A stretch of DNA of 64,000 nucleotides, taken from Phenylobacterium sp. LH3H17 (GTDB lineage Bacteria > Pseudomonadota > Alphaproteobacteria > Caulobacterales > Caulobacteraceae). Positions 44,801-52,447 of the stretch are shown here, piece after piece. The notes below the pieces were generated by a model. It saw only the letters and a list, made by a program, of their open reading frames with translations. It did no database searches and had not been told where the DNA came from. Location of the stretch: NCBI RefSeq assembly GCF_024298925.1, contig NZ_CP101283.1:3973001-4037000 (forward strand), in the 5' to 3' direction. A program made the position numbers and the translations under genes. How positions within the stretch are numbered: the first letter of the stretch is position 1; each line of letters starts with the position of its first letter.

Positions 44801-46938
44801 ACTATGGCCGCCTGTTGGACCCCAACCTGGGCGCCCCGGCCAATGTCAGCTTCGGCGCCGACGGGATCGGCGGCGAGGGCCTGACGGTCACCCCAATCAA
44901 GACCGTGGCCCTGTGGTCGGGCGTAGTGGAGACGGGCCTGGACGGCAAGGCGGTGATCAGGCTGCCAGCCCCCGATTTCAACGGCGAGCTGCGGCTGATG
45001 GCGGTGGCCTGGACCGACACGGCGGTGGGCTCGGCCTCCAGGCCGCTCACCGTGCGCGAGCCGGTGGTGACGGAGCTTTCCCTGCCCCGCTTCCTGGCGC
45101 CCGGCGACAAGGCCTTCGCCACCCTCGAACTGCACAATCTCGAGGGCAAGGTCGGAGCCTATGTGGCTGAACTCACCGCCCAGGGCGGGGTGATCGCGCC
45201 CTTCCGCAAGGCCTTCCAGCTGGCGCTCGGCCAGCGGATCGCAGAGCGGATTCCGTTCAACGCCCCGAGCCGGGCCGGGATCGGCAAGGTCGGCTTCAAG
45301 GTCTCGGGACCAGGCTTCACCACCGCCCGCGACTACCCGATCCAGACCCGGCTGGGTTGGAGCCCGATCACCCGGACCACTATCGAACTGCAACGGGCCG
45401 GCGCGTCCTACACCCCGGTTCCCGGACTGCTGGCCGGCCTGGCGGCGGGGGACGCCACCCTGCAGGTCAGCTATTCGCCATTCCGCGGCTTCGACCCGGG
45501 CCCCATCGCCCAGGCCCTGTCGCGCTATCCCTATGGCTGCACCGAACAGACCGTGTCGGGCGCCTATCCCCTGCTCTACGCCCAGGAGGTCTCCACCGAT
45601 CCGAAGCTCCGGCGGACCTCCGCGGCCCTGAACCAGGCCGTGGGCAAGCTGCTGGACCGCCAGACGCTGGACGGCGCCTTCGGCCTCTGGCGGGTGGGCG
45701 ACGGCGAGGCCGACGCCTGGCTGGGCGCCTACGCCACCGACTTCCTGATCGAGGCGCAGAAGGCCGGCGCCCCCGTGCCGCAACAGGCGGTGGACCGGGC
45801 CCTGGTCGCCATGCGCCAGATTTCCCGGCCCGAAGGCTGGGCCTCGGTTTCCTACCGGCTGGAATATCCCACCTGGTGGACCGGGTCGCCGGAGGCCTCC
45901 AAGAAGGCCACCGCGGTCATGCGTAGCCGCGCCTCGGCTTACGCCCTCTACGTCCTGGCCAAGGGCGGCAAGGGAGACCTCGCCCGCCTGCGCTGGTGGC
46001 ACGACGTGCAGATGAAGACCGAGGCGTCGCCGCTCGCCAAGGCCCAGGTCGGCGCCGGTCTGGCCCTGATGGGCGACCGGGCCCGTGCCCGTTCGGCCTT
46101 CCGCCAGGCGGTCCGCTCGCTCGGCTATCGCGAGGAGAGCGACTGGTACCAGAGCCCGCTGCGCGACATCGCGGGCGTCATCGCACTCGCCTACGAGGCC
46201 GGCGAGACCGAACTCGCGCGCAGCCTGCAAGGGCGGCTGGAGAACGCGGTGAAGGACCCCGACGCGCTCAACACCCAGGAACAGGCCCGCCTGCTGCAGG
46301 CCGCCCACTGGATGCTGCGGGCGGCCGGGACGATGAAGATCAACGCCACCGGCGCCATCCCGCTCAAGGCCTCGGGCGGCGCCCCGCGTTGGGCGGTGGG
46401 CCGGCTGGCCGAGGCGAGGTTCGTCAACGCCGGCTCCGGCGCACTCTGGCGGACGGTGTCGGTGACCGGCGCGCCGGTGGCCCCGCCGGCCGCCGTGCAG
46501 AACGGCCTGACCCTCTCCAAGCGGCTGGTGGGCTTCACCGGCGGGACCGTCGATCCCGCCGACCTGCGCCAGGGGGACCGGGTGATCGTGCTGGTCTCCG
46601 GCCGCTCGGGCCAAGCCCGCTCCATGGCCCTGGTGGTCGACGATCCCCTGCCGGCCGGGTTCGAGATCGAGACGGTGCTGGGCCCCGACGACGCCCAGAG
46701 CGGACCATTCAAATTCCTAGGGACCCTAACCGGCGCCGACGTCCAGGAATCGCGCGACGACCGCTACATCGCCGCCCTGGACCTGCAGGGCCACACCAAC
46801 TTCGCCTTCGCCTACGTAGCTCGCGCGGTGACGGCGGGCGAGTTCCTGCTGCCGGGGGCGGAGGCCCGCGACATGTATCGTCCGAGCCTCAACGCCCGGA
46901 CGGCGGCGGGCCGCATGGTGATCGCGCCGGGGCAATGA
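41893..46938 (+). CDS. Bacterial alpha-2-macroglobulin (thioester-type), membrane-anchored
   Basis: Bacterial A2M is a periplasmic protease-trapping protein, often paired with PBP1C. The 1681-residue protein has an N-terminal membrane anchor (about residues 27-48, IPGAVAAGLLVAAFGGGFLA) and no lipobox Cys, unlike the lipoprotein A2M of E. coli. Macroglobulin-like beta domains follow, then the bait-region area, and the thioester domain with YPYGCTEQTVS: Cys1216 and Gln1219 give the reactive CxEQ. A helical toroid and a C-terminal receptor-binding-like part follow. GGGAGGGG before the ATG is strong. It precedes pbpC, as in relatives. Confidence 0.92.
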   Translation: MGGDETPSAPTPRLRAWAQKIRASRIPGAVAAGLLVAAFGGGFLAAKGLDAFTQAKPAVTAPGAQEWSLFGKPRGAGAARRGIPKPEGFAVWRNRIETSKSEPLACVELTRPLDPSKSYADFVLVSPDLGPSPAVQVKGAELCVAGLGFADRRVTLLKGLPAKGGETLAANADVDFTFGEKPPYVGFAGEGVILPREDADGIGIETVNVSRLQIEVWRVVDRNLVRKSISAPDPTGDGQYSDDYGSDSPNDEGRMVWKGEVAVQTQGTGERVTTVFPLGAVLKEMKAGAYVVKARDASGGRGLKAGEGDEDDYDPNPPAQARRWVVFTDMALAGYDGSEALDVVVRSLKSAKTLAGIRVALVARNGEDLAEARTDAQGHVRFDRPLLEGKGADDAKMVMAYGPQGDLAVLDLDRAPVDLSKQGIGGRTEEGGGTSGRSVVSAIDGYLYADRGIYRPGETVHLNALLRDREAKAVKDRKGAIVVRRPSGVEFRRYPFDGSPGGAVTVDIAVPRSAPRGRWTAKLEIEGLDKPAGELSFSVEDFAPQRLAVTVVGQETVPMKAGETRNIDVTAHFLYGAAGAGLQTQGEARLRVDPNPFPQFEGYQWGDQRAPFEEKFLEIGQTVTDGDGRAVLAISSAEAGDTPQPLSATFTASVFEPGGRPVREGLDLKVRTKPLYLGVKIDQGDTDARGDPTMLLDIIAADAAGKRVAAKGATYSLVAENWDYDWFQQDGRWQWRRTSRDVVVARGTVNIDPGKPTRIARRLGWGDYRLELSGPGGAASVIRFASGWGAPAKDVEAPDFVRVTAGPKAYGQGDTVEITLKPPYAGEAQIAVATDRLIDFKTVTVGKNGTTVRLKTSGAWGGGAYVLVSVIQPRDPVASPKPRRALGLVYVPLDPKNRKLAVEINTPAKVDSKSVLEVPITIKGAGFGGRARVTLAAVDEGILRLTRFESPDPVKWYFGKRALTLDYRDDYGRLLDPNLGAPANVSFGADGIGGEGLTVTPIKTVALWSGVVETGLDGKAVIRLPAPDFNGELRLMAVAWTDTAVGSASRPLTVREPVVTELSLPRFLAPGDKAFATLELHNLEGKVGAYVAELTAQGGVIAPFRKAFQLALGQRIAERIPFNAPSRAGIGKVGFKVSGPGFTTARDYPIQTRLGWSPITRTTIELQRAGASYTPVPGLLAGLAAGDATLQVSYSPFRGFDPGPIAQALSRYPYGCTEQTVSGAYPLLYAQEVSTDPKLRRTSAALNQAVGKLLDRQTLDGAFGLWRVGDGEADAWLGAYATDFLIEAQKAGAPVPQQAVDRALVAMRQISRPEGWASVSYRLEYPTWWTGSPEASKKATAVMRSRASAYALYVLAKGGKGDLARLRWWHDVQMKTEASPLAKAQVGAGLALMGDRARARSAFRQAVRSLGYREESDWYQSPLRDIAGVIALAYEAGETELARSLQGRLENAVKDPDALNTQEQARLLQAAHWMLRAAGTMKINATGAIPLKASGGAPRWAVGRLAEARFVNAGSGALWRTVSVTGAPVAPPAAVQNGLTLSKRLVGFTGGTVDPADLRQGDRVIVLVSGRSGQARSMALVVDDPLPAGFEIETVLGPDDAQSGPFKFLGTLTGADVQESRDDRYIAALDLQGHTNFAFAYVARAVTAGEFLLPGAEARDMYRPSLNARTAAGRMVIAPGQ

Positions 46939-46947
46939 CTTCGCTGC

Positions 46948-47075
46948 CCAGATCCTCCCCCTCTGGGGGAGGGGAACCGCGAAGCGGTGGAGGAGGCGCC
47001 GCCGCACGGGAAGCAGAATCAAAGTTCCCCTCAGTCGGCTCCGCCGACAGCTCCCCCAGTGGGGGAGCATCTGGG
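46948..47075 (+). repeat. Interspersed repeat, copy A, between alpha-2-macroglobulin and pbpC
   Basis: This 128-bp element begins CCAGATCCTCCCCCTCTGGG and ends CCAGTGGGGGAGCATCTGGG, with an internal hairpin around GTCGGCTCCGCCGAC. The last 56 bases (47020-47075) match, in reverse orientation, 49115-49170 with about four differences. It fills the gap between the macroglobulin stop and the pbpC ATG, and its terminal GGGGGAG lies about 12 nt before that ATG. It is open in the pbpC frame. Confidence 0.8.
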
Positions 47076-47078
47076 GCC

Positions 47079-49112
47079 ATGCGCCAACTCACCCTCGCCC
47101 TCATCGCCCTGCTGACCGTCGAAGTCGCTGTCTTCGTCCTCGACGCTGCGCTGCCGCCCGACCTGTCGCGGGGCGCGCGGTCCTCGCCGGTGGCCCTGGA
47201 TCGGCGCGGCGTCTGGCTGCGGGCCCTGCCGGTGGAGAACGGTCGCTGGCGGATCCGGGCGGACCTGAGCCGCACCGATCCCAGCTTCCTGCGCCGGATG
47301 ATCGCCGTGGAGGACGAGCGTTTCTGGCTGCATCGGGGTGTCGATCCCCTGGCCGTCGCCCGGGCCGGCGGCGGCGCCCTGGCGAGCGGCGCGATCACCT
47401 CCGGCGCCTCGACGCTCACCATGCAGACCGCCCGGCTGCTGGAGCCGCGGCCGCGTAACCTCGGGTCCAAGCTGATCGAGATGATCCGCAGCCTGCAGAT
47501 CGAGGCGCGGCTCTCCAAGCGCGAGATCCTGGCGCTCTACCTGACGCTGGCCCCCTATGGCGGCAACCTGGAGGGCGTCCGCGCCGCAAGCCTGTCCTAT
47601 TTCGGCCAAGAGCCCGAGACCCTCACCCTCGGCCAGCAGGCGCTGCTGATCGCCCTGCCCCAGTCGCCCGAGGCCCGCCGCCCCGATCGCCGCCCCGAGG
47701 CCGCTCGCACCGCCCGCCGCCAGGTGCTGGACAAGATGGTCCGCGCCCGCGTGATCAGCGAGGCCGAGGCCCACGAAGCCGAGACCGAACCCCTGCCCGG
47801 CCGCGCCCCTTTCCCGGCCATGGCCTGGCACGCCGCCGGCGAACTGGCCCGCGCCGCGCCGGTGAGCCAGGCCACCGTGGTCTCGACGATAGACGCGCGA
47901 TTGCAGTCGAAGCTCGAACCCCTCGCCGCCCAGGTCGCCCGCGGCCAGGGCCCGGAGGCCACCGCGGCCATTCTGGTCGTGGAGATTGAGGGCCGCGCCG
48001 TGCGCGCCGCCGTCGGCTCCGGCGGGTTGCAGCGGCCCGGCGGCTGGATCGACATGACCCGCGCCGTCCGCTCGCCCGGCTCGGCGCTCAAGCCCTTCAT
48101 CTACGGCTTCGCCTTCGACGACGGGATCGCCGCGCCCGACACCCAGATCGAGGACGCCGCGCGGCGGTTCGGCGACTACCAGCCTGAGAACTTCGACCGG
48201 GTCTTCCGGGGCAAGGTCACGGCCCGCGAGGCCCTGGCCAATTCGCTCAACGTCCCGGCGGTGGAGCTGCTGGACAAGCTGGGCCCGGCGGCCTTCGAGG
48301 CCCGGGTGGACGCAGCGGGCGTGAACCTGGTCCGGCCGCGCGCCGAGACCCGCGCGGCGGGCCTGGCCATGGCCCTGGGTGGGGTGGGCATCACCTTGCG
48401 CGACCTGGCGGTGCTCTATGCGGCCCTGGGCGACGGCGGGGTTGCCAAGCCGCTCGCCTGGACGCAGGTCGAGGCCGCGCGGCGCGAGGGCCAGGGCGGT
48501 GAGCGGCTGATGCGCCCCGAAGCCGCCGCCCAGGTGCTGGACATCCTGCGTGAGACCCCGCCGCCGGCCGGCTCGACCCCCGTGGCCCTGACCCGCGGCC
48601 GCCCGGTCATGGCCTTCAAGACCGGCACCTCATACGGCTTCCGCGACGCCGTGGCGGCCGGCATCGTCGGGCGCTACGTCATCGTGGTCTGGACAGGCCG
48701 GGCCGACGGCGGCGCGCGCGGAGGGCTGACCGGCCGCGACGCCGCCCTGCCCCTGCTGTTCGACGTGGCCGACCAGCTCGACGCCCCCGCCTCCGCCCCC
48801 CGGCCGATCGCCCCCCGCGCCGCGCCACAGGCGCTGGAAAGACTGGAACAGGCCGACCAGGGCCCACGGCTGATCTTTCCGCCGGACGGCTCGACCGTGC
48901 AGGTGGAGGCCTTCGGCCCGCCCGCGCGCGGCCTGGTCCTGGCCGCCGGGGGCGAAGGCTTGGCCTGGTACGTCGAAGGCGCCCCCCTCGCCGCCGAACC
49001 GGTCTCCGGCCGCACGGTCTGGCGCCCGAAAGGCCCGGGCTTCTACCGGCTGACCGTGGTGGATGCGCAGGGCCGCAAAGCCTCGGCGCGCGTGCGGGTC
49101 AAGGGCGGTTAG
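47079..49112 (+). CDS. pbpC: Penicillin-binding protein 1C
   Basis: PBP1C is a bifunctional transglycosylase/transpeptidase linked with alpha-2-macroglobulin in cell-wall repair. The 677-residue protein has a membrane anchor (about residues 3-20) and the transglycosylase signature IAVEDERFWLHRGVDPLAVA. It also has the transpeptidase SPGSALKPFIY (SxxK), the LANSLNVPAVE (SxN) and MAFKTGTSYGF (KTGT). A C-terminal BiPBP_C domain (GPRLIFPPDGSTVQVEAFG) follows. The ATG at 47079 has its Shine-Dalgarno inside repeat A. A longer form from ATG 46935, overlapping the macroglobulin stop, is open but would read the repeat. Confidence 0.93.
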   Translation: MRQLTLALIALLTVEVAVFVLDAALPPDLSRGARSSPVALDRRGVWLRALPVENGRWRIRADLSRTDPSFLRRMIAVEDERFWLHRGVDPLAVARAGGGALASGAITSGASTLTMQTARLLEPRPRNLGSKLIEMIRSLQIEARLSKREILALYLTLAPYGGNLEGVRAASLSYFGQEPETLTLGQQALLIALPQSPEARRPDRRPEAARTARRQVLDKMVRARVISEAEAHEAETEPLPGRAPFPAMAWHAAGELARAAPVSQATVVSTIDARLQSKLEPLAAQVARGQGPEATAAILVVEIEGRAVRAAVGSGGLQRPGGWIDMTRAVRSPGSALKPFIYGFAFDDGIAAPDTQIEDAARRFGDYQPENFDRVFRGKVTAREALANSLNVPAVELLDKLGPAAFEARVDAAGVNLVRPRAETRAAGLAMALGGVGITLRDLAVLYAALGDGGVAKPLAWTQVEAARREGQGGERLMRPEAAAQVLDILRETPPPAGSTPVALTRGRPVMAFKTGTSYGFRDAVAAGIVGRYVIVVWTGRADGGARGGLTGRDAALPLLFDVADQLDAPASAPRPIAPRAAPQALERLEQADQGPRLIFPPDGSTVQVEAFGPPARGLVLAAGGEGLAWYVEGAPLAAEPVSGRTVWRPKGPGFYRLTVVDAQGRKASARVRVKGG

Positions 49113-49114
49113 GT

Positions 49115-49256
49115 CCCAGATGCTCCCCCTCTGGGGCAGCTGTCGGCGAAGCCGACTGAGGGGGACTTTGACCCTTGCATTGTGGGCTTCAACCCCCTCC
49201 GTCACGTCGCCGAAGACGGCGACGCGCCACCTCCCCCAGAAGGGGAGGACCTAGGA
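49115..49256 (-). repeat. Interspersed repeat, copy B, inverted, downstream of pbpC
   Basis: On the opposite strand this element matches copy A: its first 56 bases (49115-49170) are the reverse complement of 47020-47075 with few differences, and its far end (CCTCCCCTTCTGGGGGAGG on the minus strand) matches the start of copy A. It also holds an internal hairpin (GTCGCCGAAGACGGCGAC). The pair thus forms inverted repeats around pbpC. The element begins 3 bp after the pbpC stop. Confidence 0.8.
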
Positions 49257-49264
49257 ATCAGCAG

Positions 49265-49909
49265 CTAGACCGGCTTGGCGTCCGGCTGATTGTCGGGGTG
49301 GGCGGCGATGAAGGCGTGGTGCTGGGCGGCGTGCTCGGCCACTGCGCGGATCGCCGGGAACGCCTCCAGATCGACCTTGTAACGCTGGGCCGAATAGACC
49401 TGCGGGATCAGGCAACAATCGGCGAGCGTGGGCGTGTCGCCGAAGGCGAACCCCTGGCCGTACTTGGCGACCATCGGCTCCAGGGTCTGGAAGCCGTCGA
49501 CGATCCAGCGTTCCACCCACTTTGCGCGGCGGGGCGCGCTGACCTCCATGGCCTCCAGCGCCCGGTTCACCCGCATGTTGTTCAGCGGATGGATGTCGCA
49601 GGCCACGATGTCGGCCATGGCTCGGACACGGGCGCGGTCCAGGGCGGTCTTGGGCAGCAGGGCGGGCTCGGGATGGGTCTCGTCCAGCCACTCAAGGATC
49701 GCCAGGCTCTGGGTGAGGATCTCACCGTCCCCGATGTCCAGCGCCGGGGTCAGCCGTTGCGGATTGACCGCGCGATAGGCCGCCTGGTGCTGGTTCCCCT
49801 CCAGCAGGTTCACCGCGACATAGCCGTAGTCGAGGCCCTTGAGCTGCAGGCCGATGCGCACGCGGTAGGGGGCGGTGGCCCGCCAATAGGAGTGAAGGGT
49901 CAGACTCAT
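49265..49909 (-). CDS. maiA: Zeta-class glutathione-S-transferase fold isomerase (maleylacetoacetate/maleylpyruvate isomerase)
   Basis: These enzymes perform glutathione-dependent cis-trans isomerisation of maleylacetoacetate (tyrosine route) or maleylpyruvate (gentisate route). The 214-residue product has the zeta-class N-terminal TLHSYWRATAPYRVRIGLQL, the VNPQRLTPALDIGDGEILTQS thioredoxin-fold cis-Pro region and a helical C-terminal domain with TLADCCLIPQV. The typical SSCS active-site motif is changed to ATAP, so activity should be checked. Its start overlaps the end of the FAH gene by 4 bp, and the two form an operon. Confidence 0.85.
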   Translation of the reverse strand: MSLTLHSYWRATAPYRVRIGLQLKGLDYGYVAVNLLEGNQHQAAYRAVNPQRLTPALDIGDGEILTQSLAILEWLDETHPEPALLPKTALDRARVRAMADIVACDIHPLNNMRVNRALEAMEVSAPRRAKWVERWIVDGFQTLEPMVAKYGQGFAFGDTPTLADCCLIPQVYSAQRYKVDLEAFPAIRAVAEHAAQHHAFIAAHPDNQPDAKPV

Positions 49910-50589
49910 GCTGTCACCGTGAACTGGAGTTGGCCGACGCCCTCGACCTCGCCGGTCACGAGGTCTCCCACCGCCACGGGCCCGACGCCCTCGGGGGTGC
50001 CGGTGAAGATCAGGTCGCCGGGAGCCAGGGTCCAGAGCTTGGAGGCTTCGGATATGATCTCGGCCACGTTCCAGATCATGTCGGCGACCGTGGCGTCCTG
50101 GCGGACCTCGCCGTTGACCGAGAGGGTGATGCGGCCCTGCGGCGCCGCGCCCGTCCAGGGCCGGATAGCCGAGATCGGAGCCGAGGCGTCGAAGCCCTTG
50201 GAGGCGTCCCAGGGCTGGCCCTTGTCCTTGGCGGCGTTCTGCAGGTCGCGGCGGGTGAGATCGACGCCGACCGCGTAGCCGTAGATCAGGGTGAGGGCCG
50301 TCTCGACCGAGATGTCCCGCCCGCCGAACTTCAGGGCCACCACCAGCTCGATCTCGTGATGCAGATTCGCCGTGCGCGGCGGATAGGGCACGGCCTGGCC
50401 CGGTGGCGCCACGGCGTCGGCCGGCTTGGCGAAGAAGAACGGAGGATCGCGGTCGTCGCCGCCCATCTCACGGCGGTGGGCGGCGTAGTTCCGCCCCACA
50501 CAAAGGATCCGACGGACCGGGAAGGCGGCCGCCTCCCCCTCAACAGGAACGGTGGGCGTGGGCGGCGGGGCCAGGACGTAGTCGGTCAT
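49906..50589 (-). CDS. Fumarylacetoacetate hydrolase-fold hydrolase (fumarylpyruvate hydrolase-like)
   Basis: These enzymes cleave the C-C bond of fumarylpyruvate or related 2,4-diketo acids. The 227-residue product shows the FAH-fold signature: VGRNYAAHRREMG, PFFFAKPADAV, the metal-binding HHEIELVVAL, YGYAVGVDLTRRDLQNAAKD and DLIFTGTPEGVGPV. Its size matches the short prokaryotic form rather than the 420-residue tyrosine-route enzyme. With the isomerase partner it suggests the lower gentisate pathway. I used ATG 50589; the longer open frame upstream is a shadow of the divergent CoA-transferase. Confidence 0.87.
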   Translation of the reverse strand: MTDYVLAPPPTPTVPVEGEAAAFPVRRILCVGRNYAAHRREMGGDDRDPPFFFAKPADAVAPPGQAVPYPPRTANLHHEIELVVALKFGGRDISVETALTLIYGYAVGVDLTRRDLQNAAKDKGQPWDASKGFDASAPISAIRPWTGAAPQGRITLSVNGEVRQDATVADMIWNVAEIISEASKLWTLAPGDLIFTGTPEGVGPVAVGDLVTGEVEGVGQLQFTVTA

Positions 50590-50689
50590 GCCTGCGCCCT
50601 TACGCCCGACGCGCCCGACTGTGAAGGCCGGCATTGACAGACGAAGCGTCAGGCGGGTCCAACGGGCGACAAGCAGCATCGAGGACGCC

Positions 50690-51895
50690 ATGACCGACGC
50701 CCCCAACAACGGCCCCCTCAAGGACCTGAAGGTCGTAGAGATGGGCACCCTGATCGCCGGCCCGTTCTGCGGCCAGATCCTGGGTGATTTCGGCGCCGAT
50801 GTGATCAAGATTGAGGATCCGAAGACCGGCGACCCCATGCGCCAGTGGGGCCGCAGCCTGCCCAAGGGCCTCTCGCCCTGGTGGCCGGTGATCGGACGCA
50901 ACAAGAAGTCGGTGGGGTTGGACCTGCGCACGCCGGAAGGCCGCGCCATCGCCCAGGACCTGATCGCCCAGGCCGACGTGCTGATCGAGAACTTCCGGCC
51001 GGGCACCTTGGAGAAGTGGGGCATGGACTACGCCACGCTTAGCGCCCGCAACCCGCGCCTGATCATGGCCAGGGTGTCTGGCTTCGGCCAGACCGGGCCC
51101 TATTCCAGCCGGGCGGGATATGGATTGATCGGCGAGGCCATGGGCGGCCTGCGCCACGTCACCGGCGAGCCCGACCGGCCTCCGGCCCGGGCCGGCATCT
51201 CCATCGGCGACAGCCTGACGGCCATGCACGCGGTCATGGGAATCACCATGGCCCTGCACGCGCGCACCAACACCGGCCGCGGCCAGGTGATCGACGCGGC
51301 CCTGTACGAGAGCGTGCTGGCGGTGATGGAGAACCTGGTCACCGAGTACGACCTGACCGGCTATGTCCGTGAGCGCTCGGGCTCGATCCTCCCCGGCATC
51401 GCGCCGTCCAACGTCTATCCCTGCGCCGGCGAGGGCATGATCCTGATCGGCGGCAACGGCGACACGGTGTTCGCCCGGCTCTGCGAGACCATGGGTCGCC
51501 CGGACCTGGCCAAGGACCCGAAGTTCGTCGACCACGCCGCGCGCGGGGCGAACCAGCACGAGCTCGACCAGATCATCTCCGGCTGGACCAAGGGCTTCGA
51601 GCTGGACGCCCTGCTGGCCCTGCTGGAGGAGAAGGGCATCCCGTCGGGCCGCATCTTCCGCGCCCCGGACATGCTGGAGAACGAGCAGTACCTGGCCCGT
51701 GACTCCATCGTGGAGACCGACCATCCGGTGTTCGGCAAGGTGAAGATGCAGAACGCCTTCCCGAAGCTCTCGGAGACCCCCGGCGCGGTGCGCTGGCCCG
51801 GTCCGACGCTAGGCCAGCACACCGACGAGGTGCTGGGGGGCCTGGGCCTGACCCCCGCCAGGGTGGCGGAACTGCGGGCCAAGGGGATAGTCTGA
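50690..51895 (+). CDS. Class III CoA-transferase (CaiB/BaiF/Frc family)
   Basis: These enzymes move CoA between carboxylic acids through an aspartyl thioester. The 401-residue protein has the family start GPLKDLKVVEMGTLIAGPFC (GQILGDFGADVIKIEDP), the NKKSVGLDLRTPEGRAIAQD segment, LIENFRPGTLEKWGMDY, the catalytic-Asp region around GISIGDSLTAMHAVMG, and GRGQVIDAALYESV. GAGGA precedes the ATG. It stands at the head of a three-gene run with the cupin (19 bp) and the crotonase (62 bp), pointing to acyl-CoA metabolism. The substrate is unknown. Confidence 0.9.
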   Translation: MTDAPNNGPLKDLKVVEMGTLIAGPFCGQILGDFGADVIKIEDPKTGDPMRQWGRSLPKGLSPWWPVIGRNKKSVGLDLRTPEGRAIAQDLIAQADVLIENFRPGTLEKWGMDYATLSARNPRLIMARVSGFGQTGPYSSRAGYGLIGEAMGGLRHVTGEPDRPPARAGISIGDSLTAMHAVMGITMALHARTNTGRGQVIDAALYESVLAVMENLVTEYDLTGYVRERSGSILPGIAPSNVYPCAGEGMILIGGNGDTVFARLCETMGRPDLAKDPKFVDHAARGANQHELDQIISGWTKGFELDALLALLEEKGIPSGRIFRAPDMLENEQYLARDSIVETDHPVFGKVKMQNAFPKLSETPGAVRWPGPTLGQHTDEVLGGLGLTPARVAELRAKGIV

Positions 51896-51914
51896 CCGTC
51901 TCAGGAGAGCGGCC

Positions 51915-52385
51915 ATGTCCGACGAGATCCCCGAAGACGGCTGGAAGCACAGCGGGGTCCGCGTGATTCCCGGCGACCAGCTCGACGACAACACCCCCCA
52001 GACGCCGGGCATGCACCGGGCGGCGGCGATCAACTTCGCCCGGGTCGGAGCCCAGAAGCTGTGGGCCGGGACCGTCCATATCCATGCCGACGCCAAGACC
52101 GGCGCCCATCATCACGGGCCGCTGGAGAGCGTGATCTATGTGCTGAAGGGCCGGGCGCGGATGCGCTGGGGCGAGAAGCTGGAATTCACCGCCGAGGCCG
52201 GCCCCGGCGACTTCATCTATGTGCCGCCCTTCGTGCCGCACCAGGAGATCAACGCCTCCACCAATGAGACGCTGGAGTGCGTGCTGGTGCGCAGCGACAA
52301 TGAGGCCGTGGTGGTCAATCTGGACATCGAACCCGTCGAGAGGCCCGAGGGCGTGGCCTGGATCGATCCGATCCACAGGGCTTAG
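51915..52385 (+). CDS. Cupin-domain metalloprotein
   Basis: The 156-residue protein has the two cupin motifs: AKTGAHHHGPLESVIYVLKG (motif 1, with the three His and the Glu) and FVPPFVPHQE-like FIYVPPFVPHQEINAS (motif 2, with the final His). It therefore binds a metal ion, probably Fe2+, Mn2+ or Ni2+. Function could be dioxygenase, isomerase or regulatory. It sits between the CoA-transferase and crotonase genes in an apparent operon. A GGAGAGC precedes the ATG. Confidence 0.85.
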   Translation: MSDEIPEDGWKHSGVRVIPGDQLDDNTPQTPGMHRAAAINFARVGAQKLWAGTVHIHADAKTGAHHHGPLESVIYVLKGRARMRWGEKLEFTAEAGPGDFIYVPPFVPHQEINASTNETLECVLVRSDNEAVVVNLDIEPVERPEGVAWIDPIHRA

Positions 52386-52447
52386 ACGCGCTTCCCTTCC
52401 CCATCGTCACGGCGCGATGATGCCGCAACGCCATAGGGAGACGCGCC

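Noticed and set aside
42394..46614. A very long open frame antisense to the alpha-2-macroglobulin gene
   Set aside because: High-GC codon use on the plus strand leaves the opposite frame open. Its translation is low-complexity (Gly, Arg, His, Ala) with no domain pattern, and the plus-strand protein is unambiguous.
45996..47078. Long N-terminal extension of pbpC reaching back into the macroglobulin gene
   Set aside because: This part is an out-of-frame shadow of the macroglobulin gene; only the stretch from 46935 is a possible real extension.
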